NCBI RefSeq assembly: GCF_030247195.1
Contig: NC_080672.1
Location: forward strand, 68,489,771 to 68,553,770
Source of the DNA: Topomyia yanbarensis
Taxonomy: Eukaryota > Arthropoda > Insecta > Diptera > Culicidae
DNA length: 64,000 nt
Direction: 5' to 3'
The stretch's first letter is position 1, and every line of letters begins with the position of its first letter. The translations under genes were made by a program, and so were the position numbers. A model generated the notes under the pieces. The model was not told the DNA's origin, searched no databases, and saw only the letters and a program-made list of their open reading frames with translations. This document shows, piece by piece, positions 47,941 to 58,939 of the stretch.

Positions 47941-48076
47941 CAGTGTCAGTTTCGTACGGTTCCCCCCCCCCAAAAACAAACCTTATATTTACGAATCAAG
48001 TGTCAATTTCACCACTCTGCCAAGTGTGATGTGCTATGTCAAGGACAGTGTCTAGTCCAGAGTTCAAACAGTCCCG
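47941..48076 (+). promoter_or_regulatory. possible initiator and 5' UTR before the 48077 exon
   Basis: An arthropod-type initiator word TCAGTT (about 47946) lies 130 bp upstream of the ATG. The intervening sequence has a C10 run and an 8-codon upstream ORF (48029-48055). The evidence is positional only; no TATA box or downstream element was found. Confidence 0.2.
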
Positions 48077-48158
48077 ATGGGAAACAGCAAATCGATCGAC
48101 CGGCAACGAGTGCCGTCTGTGTTCCGGCGACGCCATACCAGTCACATAATAGTCAACT
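48077..48158 (+). CDS. candidate first coding exon, N-myristoylation motif, unidentified gene
   Basis: The ATG at 48077 starts MGNSKSIDRQRVPSVF, followed by a basic RRRH stretch, and reaches a consensus donor GTAAGT at 48159 after 27 codons plus one base (phase 1). Gly2 and Ser6 fit the N-myristoylation signal MGxxxS, and the following basic residues would favour membrane attachment. The flanking sequence to about 48650 is GC-richer and repeat-free. The phase and donor match the exon at 16275-16488, so these may be alternative first exons of the same gene. The product is not recognised, and a chance ORF next to a GTAAGT cannot be excluded. Confidence 0.35.
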
Positions 48159-50027
48159 GTAAGTGTCTCTTCCGTGCATTATATTTCCTTTTTAATCTCT
48201 TCGGAGCCCCAGCGTGACCATCGGCCACCATCGGACCGAATAGCAATTGGCCGTAGAAAGGTCAGCGGTCCAGGCGCGGTGGTGACCCGCTCCGCCGTTA
48301 TGACGGTTGCTTTCACACGCAACGGTTATGTCGTGTGTCGAAAAAGGGTGGAAAACGCAACCATTTTGCCACGTCGTCATCATAAGAATACGGCACAGCA
48401 AAATATGCATCAACGTTTTAGTGCAGATATAAATTTTCTCCCCGGTGTTGTCTGAAATCGTGGGTCGGTGTCATTACGCGAAACGCTAGTACCGGGCCGG
48501 CCTATTAGTGACCGGTGGACACGCGATTGGGGCTTTTGTTTGTTTTCCCGCTCGCTTGGGAGTGCTGATGATGGTGCTTTGGTGAAGGCTGATGCCTCCG
48601 AGGGGAGCTCTATATAAGGCTCGTGTCATTTTTCGCGCATTTTACGCCACCGGGTTTATAGGTATGCTAAATGCTAAATTGCTGTGGCATTTCGGAAGCA
48701 AATCTAAATTGGCGGGAAATTGCTGACGGTGAAATAGAGCGAATTTTATGGTCGTTTTTAGTATTATTGCAGGCTTTGGGGTGTAATTTTAGATTGAGCT
48801 ACTGAAGGATTTGGAAGCGTAGCTTCAGGATGAACATCAATTGAACAATTGTTAGCATTTTGATGGTTCTAGTTTGATGCGTTACATATTTGAAATGTTT
48901 TATGCCAAATTATTAATAACGATTCTATAAAATTGTATGTTTCCTTTGGCGTTTAGTCAAACCATAACTCATTTTGTTCCAAATTTCCAAATTAATTTGC
49001 GAAAAACGCGTATTTTTTTGTGCTGTGAGCTTACTTATGCACATTAGCTATTATATAAACATATCCTGCTTTGGAAAATCACAGTATGAACAAATAGCAC
49101 AACCAGTCAGACATAATTCTGCTCCTTTGCAAGGCCTTGATGTGTCGATTGCAGATAAAATTATTATTAAAATATATTCCTATATCGCTAATTAAAACTT
49201 TTTCTTTTCCTTTGTATTACTTTCCGCGTTAGATAGCTCTCAGCAAAAACATCTGCTTGAGAAGGTCTTGTTCGGACGTTTTTCTTTAATCTATGTCTCT
49301 CAGACTTAAAAAAAGAATCCAATCCCCTTCCGTACAGCCTTGGTGTTTTTCTGTAATAGGAAACCCGTGGATCTGGATCTGTTTGAAGCTACCAGACGAG
49401 CGCCATGTTCCAGCGGTGATACTACCGAGATACTAATTTAAGACTGGAGAGAATTAATTGATATCCATAGCCAATGTCGTGCGACGAGTTCGATCTAGTG
49501 AAATTTAATTAAAATTGTACACCTTGTGCTGGGTAGCGTGCCGTTTGGGTCGTTCTATCGTTGAGATGTGTTGCTCCAGTTGAGATGCACTATAGGTGGT
49601 GTCTGTTGTTGGATGTAGAATAAAATGAATTACAAACGGAAATGAGGGAAGGGGGGAGTTATTTTTTAATTACAATTCTTTGACCGATGTCGCTATTCTG
49701 GATTCCACTATATCTACTAGTGAGTCTTGGAGGTATGTGATTCCATGTGATAATTAAAACAACGATACACTTAGCATCGTGATGAGATATTTCTTATGCA
49801 CATGACTACACTTAGAGAATATATTAGTAAATCTGCTACGAATAGGTTTCGTACATAAAACTTTCGTAAAATATGCGTATTTTTCGTACATATGATGAAT
49901 CATTCGTAGTTCTTCGCAAACGTTTTTATTTTCATTGCGAGTTTTTCGTAAAAACTCCAAAACAATGTTCGTAGGCTTATTACGAATTTGTTTCATTAAT
50001 TAAACGAATTGTTTGATGAACTCGTTG
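48159..50027 (+). other. probable intron; no further exon recognised
   Basis: Bases 48159-48660 are GC-rich and non-repetitive. A TATATAAG word at 48611 could be a TATA box, but no dependent gene is visible. The remainder is AT-rich. Confidence 0.3.
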
Positions 50028-50263
50028 GTGTTAAGTCAGATCGGACTAAGTGACCATTTATTGATTTCGAGAACAACGGGTTTAAAGTTTTAATCGCAGC
50101 ATCCTTTACATTATAATTAGAAAATAATTTTCGTCATAATTCCTGCTTATTTTAACATTTTTCGAATCTGGCAAAAGTAGAATGTAGCTGAAGAAAATTT
50201 TTACCCAGTTCTATTATTATCTCATTTTTTGATGTTTTGCGACTTAGTCCGACTTAACACCGA
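50028..50263. mobile_element. MITE, second copy of family C
   Basis: GGTGTTAAGTCAGATCGGAC and GTCCGACTTAACACCGACC termini, with an internal body matching 3696-3938 (AGCATCCTTTACNTTATAA, TTTTGCGACTTAGTCC). Confidence 0.65.
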
Positions 50264-50411
50264 CCAACTGCAGGGAATACTCTTCATATGAACGATTCTA
50301 TTCCTAAGAATCTCCAAAATAGTTGTGCGCCAAAGATTCATATCGATGAACGAATTTATTCGTTAATTAGCTAAAAATATGTTCATCCACGGATCCGAGC
50401 ATTTTTATTTT

Positions 50412-51044
50412 CTTACTGTTGGGAGAAAAGCTAACATAAAATTTTTAATAGGATCAGTAATATTGAAAGTTTTTATTATCCAGTCCACATGTCCGAGAGT
50501 TTGATAATTCCAGTGCTGTGATTATTATCGAACTGAAACAAAGGATCACATGGGATTTTTGATGTTCCTGGAAGTGCTGGGAAGTCCTTCTCTGAGCTTA
50601 ATCCTCCGAGACCAGCAGCTACTTGCTTCGGTTTGGTTGCAACACTTCCAATAGATGTCACTTTCGGAGCCCCGTCAAGGGATACCTTCTGGCCTTTACA
50701 AGGAGCTTTAGGAGAGGAAATGTTCCTCCTCTTCGTATAATTTCTAGGCACCCTAGTAGATGTTTCCTCTTGCCTCGCCTTCGTCAGGAGGCAAGTGAGC
50801 ATAGATGTTTGTTGAGGATGGTGGCGTAGTTTTCTTTAGCATTTCCGCGAAAGAACGATTGGATCGTCCCGCAAGGGAACGTTTCAGTTTATCCCCGCGT
50901 AGTTTGTACGCGGGACATGCCGAGATATAATGCAGACTCTCTGCACAGTAAGGGCACTTTTCGGCTTTCTTACTGCTCTCTCGATGATTCTCCCCGCATT
51001 TTCCACAGCGGGCCTTATTGCTACAAAGGGTGGCTGTGTGACCC
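50412..51044 (-). pseudogene. ORF1 fragment of a second I-superfamily LINE copy (C-terminal part)
   Basis: On the minus strand it encodes the last two knuckles (CGKCGENH..., CPYCAESLHYISAC) and the LRGDKLKRSLAGRSN stretch. A Lys-rich segment of about 65-70 residues that is missing from the 40655 copy follows, then PLFQFDNNHSTGIIKLSD. It stops near 50412 without ORF2. Frame breaks occur near the DEGEA segment. It is continuous with 55868-56162 across the insertion at 51045-55858. Confidence 0.8.
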
Positions 51045-52050
51045 GAGGGGCTGTTCACTCCCCATTTAAAGTGAATTGAAAATACCCAATTAAAAATATA
51101 CACGAGAAATGCTTCAATACACTTTAATACATTTAATACGCCGAAAATACACTAATGCACTAAAAATACCTTACTTCTGGAAGATTTTTTCAATACGTCG
51201 ATAATACGTCGAAAATACGCTAATACAGAAAAATACGTTAATACCTGAAATATTTTTCAATGCGTCGATAACAATCCAATTCGTCAAGTAATACACTGTT
51301 GATACAAGCCATACAAATATTACATTAATTTCATGCTGAATGAAACTAATTCACTATATTTCTTATTATGACATAGCGTATGTTTTTTTCAAGCTAGATT
51401 GTTTACTTTTCTCGGAATTGGGACTCCCAGCAAACGGACTCAGAATCGGTGAATCATTAGAATGACAAGCAGGCAGAAATCAATCAGAATTCTTGATAGT
51501 TTGAATCAGAGGTACAATCCCATAATCTTTAAAGAAAATAAACATCCCGTACATTTGAAAATACTCCCAGGGGATGTGAACATAGGTAAATCCGAAACTT
51601 CCTACCAGCATCAGTAGGAAATTTTTGATCAAGAATTCGCTCGTTTTAACGACATAAACAATGGTTTAATGTTTACCCTAACCAGTGAAGCTCTGAAATC
51701 TTGCAAGTTCGAAGATTACATTGCGATGGATCATTTTGTTTAGATTATTGCTTGTGGCACTAAAAACTGGATTCTAACCGCAATGCGCACTTACTATTTT
51801 TCTATTAATTTCTTATCATAGACTGGTTAGCTCGACTGGTCTGTCTATGAAAGTACGATCTCTATCACTTGAAGTACATGTGTTTTGACAGCTCGCAGTT
51901 TTCAGTAGCAGTTGGATCACTCGCACTTTGAAAGTGCGGAGTCCAGGTTGGTGGGAAGTGCGCAATAATAGGTTGCATTATAAATCAACACTCGTTGGGG
52001 GAATAGAATCGAAACCAATGCTCGATGGATTGAGAATACAAAACACAAGA

Positions 52051-52188
52051 TTGTACGCAGCTCACCTGGGTTCGATTCCCAACCCCGCATATAGGGTTAG
52101 AGATTTTTCCACAAGAGATTACTCTAACCAGAAAATAGGCGAATGACCCTAAGGTTAAAACCTCTATAATCAAAATAATAAAAAAAAT
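52051..52188 (+). mobile_element. tRNA-derived SINE, 5'-truncated
   Basis: It carries the B-box (GGTTCGATTCC), GGGTTAGAGATTTTTCCAC and the AAGGTTAAAACCTCTATAAT body of the SINE at 19478, but the A-box is missing. An exact 16-bp duplication AATACAAAACACAAGA (52035-52050 and 52189-52204) flanks it and an A-rich tail ends it. Confidence 0.85.
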
Positions 52189-52265
52189 AATACAAAACAC
52201 AAGAATCCGAATTACGAGTTGCTTCCGATCAACTTGCAGAAATGTGTTCGGCCATAACTCTAAGT

Positions 52266-53005
52266 TATGCAAATTCCCAAATGGGAAAATTTTGGACGAT
52301 ACCAAATATTTTTGTGCATAAGGACACATACCTTACATCAAGTACGGTTTTTGTTTTAGTGTTTCGGATTCTCCTCGTCAGTAACTAGCACCAACTGGGT
52401 GTCTAGTTAGACGATGTATCTAAGCTAGTACCCAAATTAGCACTAGTTAGACACTAAAATCCAAAAAGTCACACGTCTTGCGTGAACACTAAACAACTGG
52501 CTTATACCGAGTGATGTCTCGATAGTAAGCACAGAAGTTCTGTTTGCCGACGAAGAATATGAACCGAAACTGTCTTATGGTTTGAAGACCCAAACGCCTG
52601 AAATTATGCAAATTCCCAAATGGGTCTAGTTACTGACGAGGAGAATCCGAAACACTAAAACAAAAACCGTACTTGATGTAAGGTATGTGTCCTTATGCAC
52701 AAAAATATTTGGTATCGTCCAAAATTTTCCCATTTGGGAATTTGCATAATTTCAGGCGTTTGGGTCTTCAAACCATAAGACAGTTTCGGTTCATATTCTT
52801 CGTCGGCAAACAGAACTTCTGTGCTTACTATCGAGACATCACTCGGTATAAGCCAGTTGTTTAGTGTTCACGCAAGACGTGTGACTTTTTGGATTTTAGT
52901 GTCTAACTAGTGCTAATTTGGGTACTAGCTTAGATACATCGTCTAACTAGACACCCAGTTGGTGCTAGTTACTGACAAGGAGAATCCGAAACACTAAAAC
53001 AAAAA
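52266..53005. repeat. 740-bp interleaved inverted repeat with 14-bp flanking duplication
   Basis: Segment 52266-52389 is inverted at 52625-52749, and segment ~52342-52624 is inverted at ~52733-53005, so the two pairs overlap. The direct repeat CCATAACTCTAAGT lies on both sides (52252-52265 and 53006-53019). The right end is A-rich (CACTAAAACAAAAA). Arms appear nearly identical. There is no coding capacity. Confidence 0.75.
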
Positions 53006-53504
53006 CCATAACTCTAAGTCCAGTTGGAATTCCGGCTGGATTCTGCCAGAATTCAGGCTCCAGTGGTACAACCGAGTCTAGTACAACCAGTAGGAATTTC
53101 GGCTGATTTTACTGAGAAGCATCTCAATTTTTCAAATAAATTTAGATAATACTGCAGTGATCAAATATAATACCGCGTTGCTCAAAAATCAAGCCTATTT
53201 AGAATTCACCAAGCCTAATTAGTTGCCACTAAACTAAGGATAAAGGTTGCTTCAATCACGTGAACGAAGTCAGCTGATGAAACGGTATTACACGGCTGAT
53301 GTATACGGAGACAGACTATCGAAGGGAGTATTTTTCTTTAATGTATTCGTGTGCAATGTTCATGTTTAGGGATGCGGAACGAAGAATCGAACTTTTTTCA
53401 GGCTTTGTAGGTGAGCACCGCGGGGGGTGTTCGCTCGAATTCTGTGCTCTTTTTAGGCCCGCATTTCGCGTCCAACTGTGTGTGTGTAAATTTGGGTTTT
53501 GAAT

Positions 53505-53849
53505 CAGGGGTGCCAACCTTCCAGATTTATCTGGATTCTTCCAGATCATTTTTAACAAAATGAGATACAAGAATGCATCGTTGATTTTTAAACCACCTTT
53601 TCGAGCTACGATTTTGAAAACAAAACTTTTTAGAATAGCTGAAAACACAAATGACAAAGTTCTTGTTCGCTAAAAGCGAATAAATTTTGTTAAGTTTGCA
53701 TCAGCTGGAAATTTCAACAATCCAAGATGCTGAAAGCTCACAGCCTCAAATTCAATCCTCAAGCTTTTTCAAAAAATAGGTCATCCAGACAATTCCAGAC
53801 TTTTTCGAAAATTATTACAAACTTCTTGGAAAAACACTTGGCATCCCTC
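53505..53849. mobile_element. 345-bp hAT-like MITE
   Basis: The left end CAGGGGTGCCAAC and right end CTTGGCATCCCTC are inverted. TTTTGAAT is duplicated exactly at 53497-53504 and 53850-53857. CAGGG termini and an 8-bp duplication fit hAT. CCAGATT/CCAGACT words recur near both ends. Confidence 0.75.
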
Positions 53850-54364
53850 TTTTGAATTGAGTTCTTGTTGGTACTCATGCGGTTTCTTGGTTGAGGGCGG
53901 TCCCATTTGCTTTTGCCGTCTTTGTCCACCAGCCGGTGATGTGGTGTTTGTGTCGTGTGACGTGTGCGTGCATGAGCCGTAGAAAAGTTTATGGGCGCGG
54001 AGCTTTCGAGGGTACCCTTTTGTGGTGTTTATTTGCAAAGAAAAGACTATGGTAATTGGAGCAGGATTTCTAACTATTTTAATGTGATTGCGATTTCTGC
54101 GTATACTGCCGGATATTTCATTTGTGCATTCGCTATGCCGGGTTTCTGAGTATTATTATGCGCGATTATTGTTATATTACCTGTATTACGAGGACTTTAA
54201 CTGTTCTACGGTTCTTTGAATGTCGTGTATACAAACAAGGTGAAAGTTAATCGTTCACGTGCCGTTATACAATTAATAGCTCTTCAGGATCGCGCATAGA
54301 TCGAGGACCCTAATTCTGTACAGCGCTGCGGCGATGGCCCCTCAGCTGGTGCTGTTAAACGCGT

Positions 54365-54530
54365 GTGGGTATAAATGTGGATATATGTATATGTGCACAT
54401 AGGTGTGTGCGAATATATGTGTGTGAATGTGTGCATGAGTGTGTATGTATACATGTAGACATGCGTCTTTTCATATGTATGTATGCAGGCATGCATACAT
54501 GTGTGCATGTATGTATATATGTGCATACAC
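54365..54530. repeat. GT/GTAT microsatellite-like region
   Basis: About 165 bp of degenerate TGTG, GTAT and TGCATG runs. Open frames on either strand here are repeat artefacts. Confidence 0.65.
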
Positions 54531-55867
54531 TGGTTATTTGAAAGTAGATCGCGATCGGTGGTCCGGCGAAACTTTGCCTTAGAGGTTGGAGGTAGGTACA
54601 GCCCGCGGGGACTATGACTCGATATGAGAAAAGACAAAGTTGTGGCTTTATTCAAAAGTGCATATTAAAAATACTCTTATCTTGTGTTCCTACTGCCCAA
54701 TTCTCAAAGGAAAATTGATATCAGACTAGCTCGCACTTTTAGCAATACTCCTACGGCCGGCTGTTTGGAGTTCAAATTGCTGTAGTTTAGGGAGAAACTA
54801 AATCACTCTCGATGACCGGCTATCCAGAGTTTAAATACAAGAAAAATCATAACTAAATACATTTTTGCTCTGAATATACGTGTACTCGGAGATTAACCAT
54901 CCCACCGCATAAAACATATTCATTTTGTGGTCGCATTGCCTGCTTGTGGCGAATCCTAGACCTGCGCCTGTCCTTCAATCCAACTCCGTAATACCTATGG
55001 AAGCGTCGCTGAGTCGGGGGCCTTCCTTAAGTAGGTATTACATCAACATTTCCTACCCTATCCTAAGTATCGGTGAAGATGGTCGTGGCCGGCAATAACG
55101 ATTCTCATGCTATTGGTTTACTGAACTCATAAGAGATAAAGTTCATTCCCGATCATTTATCTCACAAGCAAGATTAGTTGAGCTACCTATAGGCAACATG
55201 ATAGTCGTTAGTATGCAATCTACGAATAGCACCGTGCTTCACAACGCAACGCAACGCAACTAAAGATAAAGGTTGCTTCAATTACATGTTCATCAGCCTT
55301 GGTTCAACAATAGCAGCATATCTGGTAAATCTCCCCGCTTCCTGCTTCGTATGTCATGTCCAAATTGGTGATTTCTTTAACATGCGTCTAATGGAAATCA
55401 CTAGTAGAAGCAAACTGAAGAAGTCACTAATTCTCCAAAAACTAAAATTTGGCATAATGCTTAATTGTTCGTCAATCTTGAAAAATCACTAGTAATTCGA
55501 TTTGTACTAATTTTATTATTTGCGTTTATGAAATTATTCTACTTGCATTCTAAAGTAACATTTAAACGTCAAAATTCAGTAACATTCGGCTTCAATTGAT
55601 TATTCAACAAAAATGCAATGCTTGCGTTTTAGTACACTAATCCATAAGAATTATAAAATAATTCACCAATACGCATAATAGATTGCATTTCGTGAACAAT
55701 ACACAAATTCGTCTTTAATGCACTAATACGTAAGAATTATGAAAGAAATAATCAATACTCATCAATATACAAAATACATGTCATTTCGTGAAAAATACAC
55801 AAATGCGTCTCTCAATATGTTAGCCTGAATCGAAAATACTAGAGTGAGTCGCTCCTCGGTGTGACCC

Positions 55868-56162
55868 AATTGTTTACACTTTGTGCAATTCATGACCCGC
55901 GGTACAAATAGACAGGCAGACGAATCTTGTGTAAGGGGACGTAGTTCGGCAAAGCAGTACCAGCGAAGGTCAAATGATAAGAGTTTGATTGGGGGTACGT
56001 TTTTGAACCATCCCCCGCAACTACTACTGAATGCAAACGATTGCACTCAAGTATTTTCACTGGCTCTCTAAAACGGCCTACCCCGTACTGCAGCAGATCC
56101 TCGCACGTCAATCTCTCATCGGTGACGATGCCTTCAGATTGTACCTTTACAGCTGGAATATA
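55868..56162 (-). pseudogene. ORF1 fragment of the second LINE copy (middle part)
   Basis: The minus strand encodes TCEDLLQYGVGRF, then VKILECNRLHSVVVAGDGSK, PQSNSYHLTFAGTALPN and the first knuckle CTKCKQLGHT. It has small deletions relative to the 40942 ORF. It joins 58940-59523 upstream and 50412-51044 downstream once the insertions are removed. Confidence 0.85.
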
Positions 56163-56546
56163 TTTTTTTTATTAATAGCCCGCCTCTTACCCCCACACCA
56201 AAAATCTCACAAACGGAGCCCCCTGGTAGTGGACACATCAGTTCTCAGCGTACAAAAAAAAGGTCAGCACAACAAAATAAAGTTACGAATCGCGGAAACG
56301 CTGATAACAAAAAAAAAAAGAAATACGAGACCGACAAAACACAAAATTTGACAAGAAGCTACGGCGAGTACCCAGCGGAAAAGAATCCTTTTAAGGGTCC
56401 CATCGTAGCTTTGCAGGAAGCTTATAATAATTTAAATTTATTTATTACTTATTGCTAGAAAAAAATGCATTTATAAATTGCTTTTATTGAAAAAATGTTA
56501 ACCAAATGTAACTAAAGGAATAAGCTCGATTGGTGGTGAACGAAGT

Positions 56547-57148
56547 TTAAATTAAAAATTCTCCTATTTTATTTTTTAAAATAAGTTTCAATTTTGCTTG
56601 GAAACGAGTGCGACATGTTATTTGCTTTAAATCAGTAGGAAGCTGGTTGAATAACTTAGGTCCGATAAAAGAAATGCGTCTTTGACCAAGGTTCATGGAT
56701 ACTCTGGAGTATAATAAATGATTGGCTTGTCTAGTGCTGTGAGCTCGAATGCCTGTTGTAAATTCTAGATTATTATGAGCAATAGTATTATGCAAAGCAT
56801 TGTGGATGTATATTATTGTTTGGTAGTTAATCAACCCAAGCAAAGGTAAAATGTTATGGGCATTATTATTGTATAACAAAATAGTAGAGTACATAATTGG
56901 TTTTTTATAAATAATTTTAAGACATCTGTTTTGAAGCGTTTGTAGCTTTTTCAGATTCGAAATACTGGCACGGCTCCACACAGATACAAGGTAGTTCAGC
57001 AATGAGTGGATGTGCGCATAATAAAATTTTAGAAGTACATGCTGGGGAACAAAAGAGCATACCTTACGCATAGCACCACATAACGATGCAACTTTTCTCT
57101 CTATAGATGTTATATGCTCAATCCAGGAGAGTGTGGGGTCTAAGTGAA
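56547..57148 (-). pseudogene. C-terminal part of a LINE reverse transcriptase
   Basis: The frame reads LGLHLDPTLSWIEHITSIER, then about 170 residues containing KFYYAHIHSLLNYLVSVWSR, LKKLQTLQNRCLKIIY, a Pro-Leu-Leu-Gly-Leu segment and a typical thumb/tail ending FQAKLKLIL, with no RNase H. The upstream part of the same protein (LNLSKTKYMLF through CFKYLGL) lies at 58824-58939, separated by the hAT-like insertion. The family resembles CR1/L2 or Jockey-type RT ends. The catalytic palm is not present. Confidence 0.75.
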
Positions 57149-57156
57149 GTCCTAAA

Positions 57157-58815
57157 TAGGGTTCGTCGCGGTTGCGGTAATTACCGCAACCGCGCGGTAT
57201 TTACCGCACCCGCACCGCAAAAACTGCGGTACTGTGAGACACTTTTTCCCGCGGATGCGGTGCGGGAAATGGCTTTTACCGCGCGGTATTACCGCAACCG
57301 CACTTCAAAAAATAATTGATAAAGTCTGCAGTCTGCATTAAAAAGTGAATTAAAACTATGACTTTTGCCATTTGAGAAGAACGCAACTAGATTTATTTTA
57401 TGAACGAATGCTTAGCAATGTCATTATTAGGAAAATCCCTCTGTCAGAACGTTCGAGTTTTACTTATTACCCTACAATAGAGAAACATAATAAACATTTA
57501 ATTGCTCTAATTTCCATAGACTTGACAATGGTTTGAAAAGAAATCCGAGTATAATCTGTATTCGACCTATCGCTACATGATTTTTACATTTTGGTCGTTA
57601 TAGTAGGATAAAACATACTGTTACTAAGAAATAAAATCTATAGGCTGTGCCCAATATAATTTGGCACCATTATTTTACGACATATTTTGAAAACTATTTA
57701 TTTTATACTTCAAAGAAAAAAATTACAAACGAACCTTTTCAAATACATAAAACGCAAAATCCAATCATTGAAAAACAATTAAATTGTACTGTCAAATCCA
57801 ATTACAAAATGCAGCATTTCACCCGATTCCTCTTGGCAATCGTGGAATTATGAATCATTTTCGATGACATTTTCTCAACTGTGAATTTTGATCAATTTCG
57901 ATAACTTGAAGAACTACTAATACTAACACTTAAAAACAATTCAATGTAATTATCATCATCAAACCAAACGAATTTGGAGGAATTTTTTTTTCTATTGTTC
58001 GTCCAACTGGAAATATTTTCTACCAAATTAACAAATAATATTCTTCAGTTAAAGGTATTTTTTAACTTTTTGAAAGTAAAGCTTTCGAAGTTAGTGTAGG
58101 GCAGTGCGATTTTTTTGTGTTTCTCAAAGTCTACCTCAAGGCCTCCCTTCATATTGTGACAAGTGTCAAAGTTATCCCAGATGCCAAATTTTGCATAGTT
58201 TGGACAGTTTTTGCCCTAATTGAAAATTTATCTCGAAATCTTAACTTAGGGGTTGGGTATCATTTGCATAGAATCTTTATACAAAGTTTGAAAGAAATCG
58301 GTTAAGTAGTTTTTGAATGGCAGGTAACATCGCAAATCATGTTTTTCCAGAGACGTTATACAGAAAGCTTCGTCACCGAGTCGTTTGTCGATATTTTTGC
58401 ATGGAAATATTATAGCATATTATGGAAATGATACACTATAATGTACAAAAGTTTTGATCAATTCGCTTTACGCAAAGTTTAAAAAAAGCAAGAGAAGTTT
58501 TTTACGCCATACCCCCTTTAAAAAACTTGCAAAGTTGAATATTTTCATAAATGTTACATTCATAGGAGTCCGTCAAAGTTAATTTTCGTGTAAATAAGAA
58601 TAACATTTTATTATATATGGCTATACAAAACAAATGAATAATTTTTCAGCACAATTTTTAAAATACATGATTTTTACCGCATTTACCGCATTACCGCGCG
58701 GTGCGGTGCGGTAAATGCAATGCGGTTGCGGTAAGCGGTGCGGTTTTAATATTTTTTTGCGGTTGCGGTGCGGACTATCCATTTACCGCCCACATCCGCA
58801 CCGTGACGAACCCTA
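57157..58815. mobile_element. 1.66-kb hAT-like element with GCGGT subterminal arrays
   Basis: The termini TAGGGTTCGTC and GACGAACCCTA are perfect inverted repeats. GTCCTAAA is duplicated exactly at 57149-57156 and 58816-58823. This interrupts a reading frame (CFKYLGL) that is continuous without it. Within about 150 bp of each end GCGGT/ACCGC occurs about a dozen times in both orientations. No transposase frame was recognised, so it is non-autonomous. Confidence 0.8.
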
Positions 58816-58939
58816 GTCCTAAATATTTGAAGCAGTTAGTTTCCTGAATTACAGACTGTCCCATTCTTGGGTCTGGATGCACGCTTATAGCTTTTCTAGA
58901 TGAACGAAACAGCATATATTTAGTTTTTGATAGGTTCAA

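Larger units (their letters stand above)
51045..55858. mobile_element. 4.8-kb Mutator-like (9-bp duplication) element inserted in LINE copy
   Basis: Ends GAGGGGCTGTTCACTC and, inverted, GAGGAGCGACTCACTC match at 13 of 16. GTGTGACCC is duplicated at 51036-51044 and 55859-55867, while the intact LINE has it once, proving insertion. A 9-bp duplication suggests a MULE. Both subterminal regions (51060-51300 and 55620-55800) are full of AATACRY words, possibly transposase-binding repeats. No transposase frame was found. A SINE, a retroposed-looking inverted structure and a hAT MITE lie inside. Confidence 0.6.
56163..58939 (-). mobile_element. 5'-truncated CR1/L2/Jockey-like LINE inserted in LINE copy
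   Basis: On the minus strand it begins within the RT domain and ends in A8 (56163-56170). GGAATATA is duplicated at 56155-56162 and 58940-58947. 5' truncation, a tail and a duplication are the signature of target-primed retrotransposition. A hAT-like element (57157-58815) interrupts it. Confidence 0.75.

Noticed and set aside
48174..48455. 93-residue frame after the 48159 donor
   Set aside because: No recognisable domain and lies where the intron would be; GC-rich composition alone can keep it open.
48611..48618. TATATAAG as a core promoter
   Set aside because: No gene or exon with a suitable start was found downstream, and such words are common in AT-rich DNA.
52060..52100. Possible tRNA gene from GGTTCGATTCC
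   Set aside because: The A-box half is missing and a 16-bp duplication flanks it: a truncated SINE.
53299..53502. 67-residue + strand frame with a good ATG
   Set aside because: No recognisable domain; it ends in sequence next to a MITE target site, and splice signals around it were not convincing.
54284..54655. 123-residue minus-strand frame rich in Thr/His/Tyr
   Set aside because: Produced by the GT/GTAT-rich tract at 54365-54530; no domain and no coding bias.
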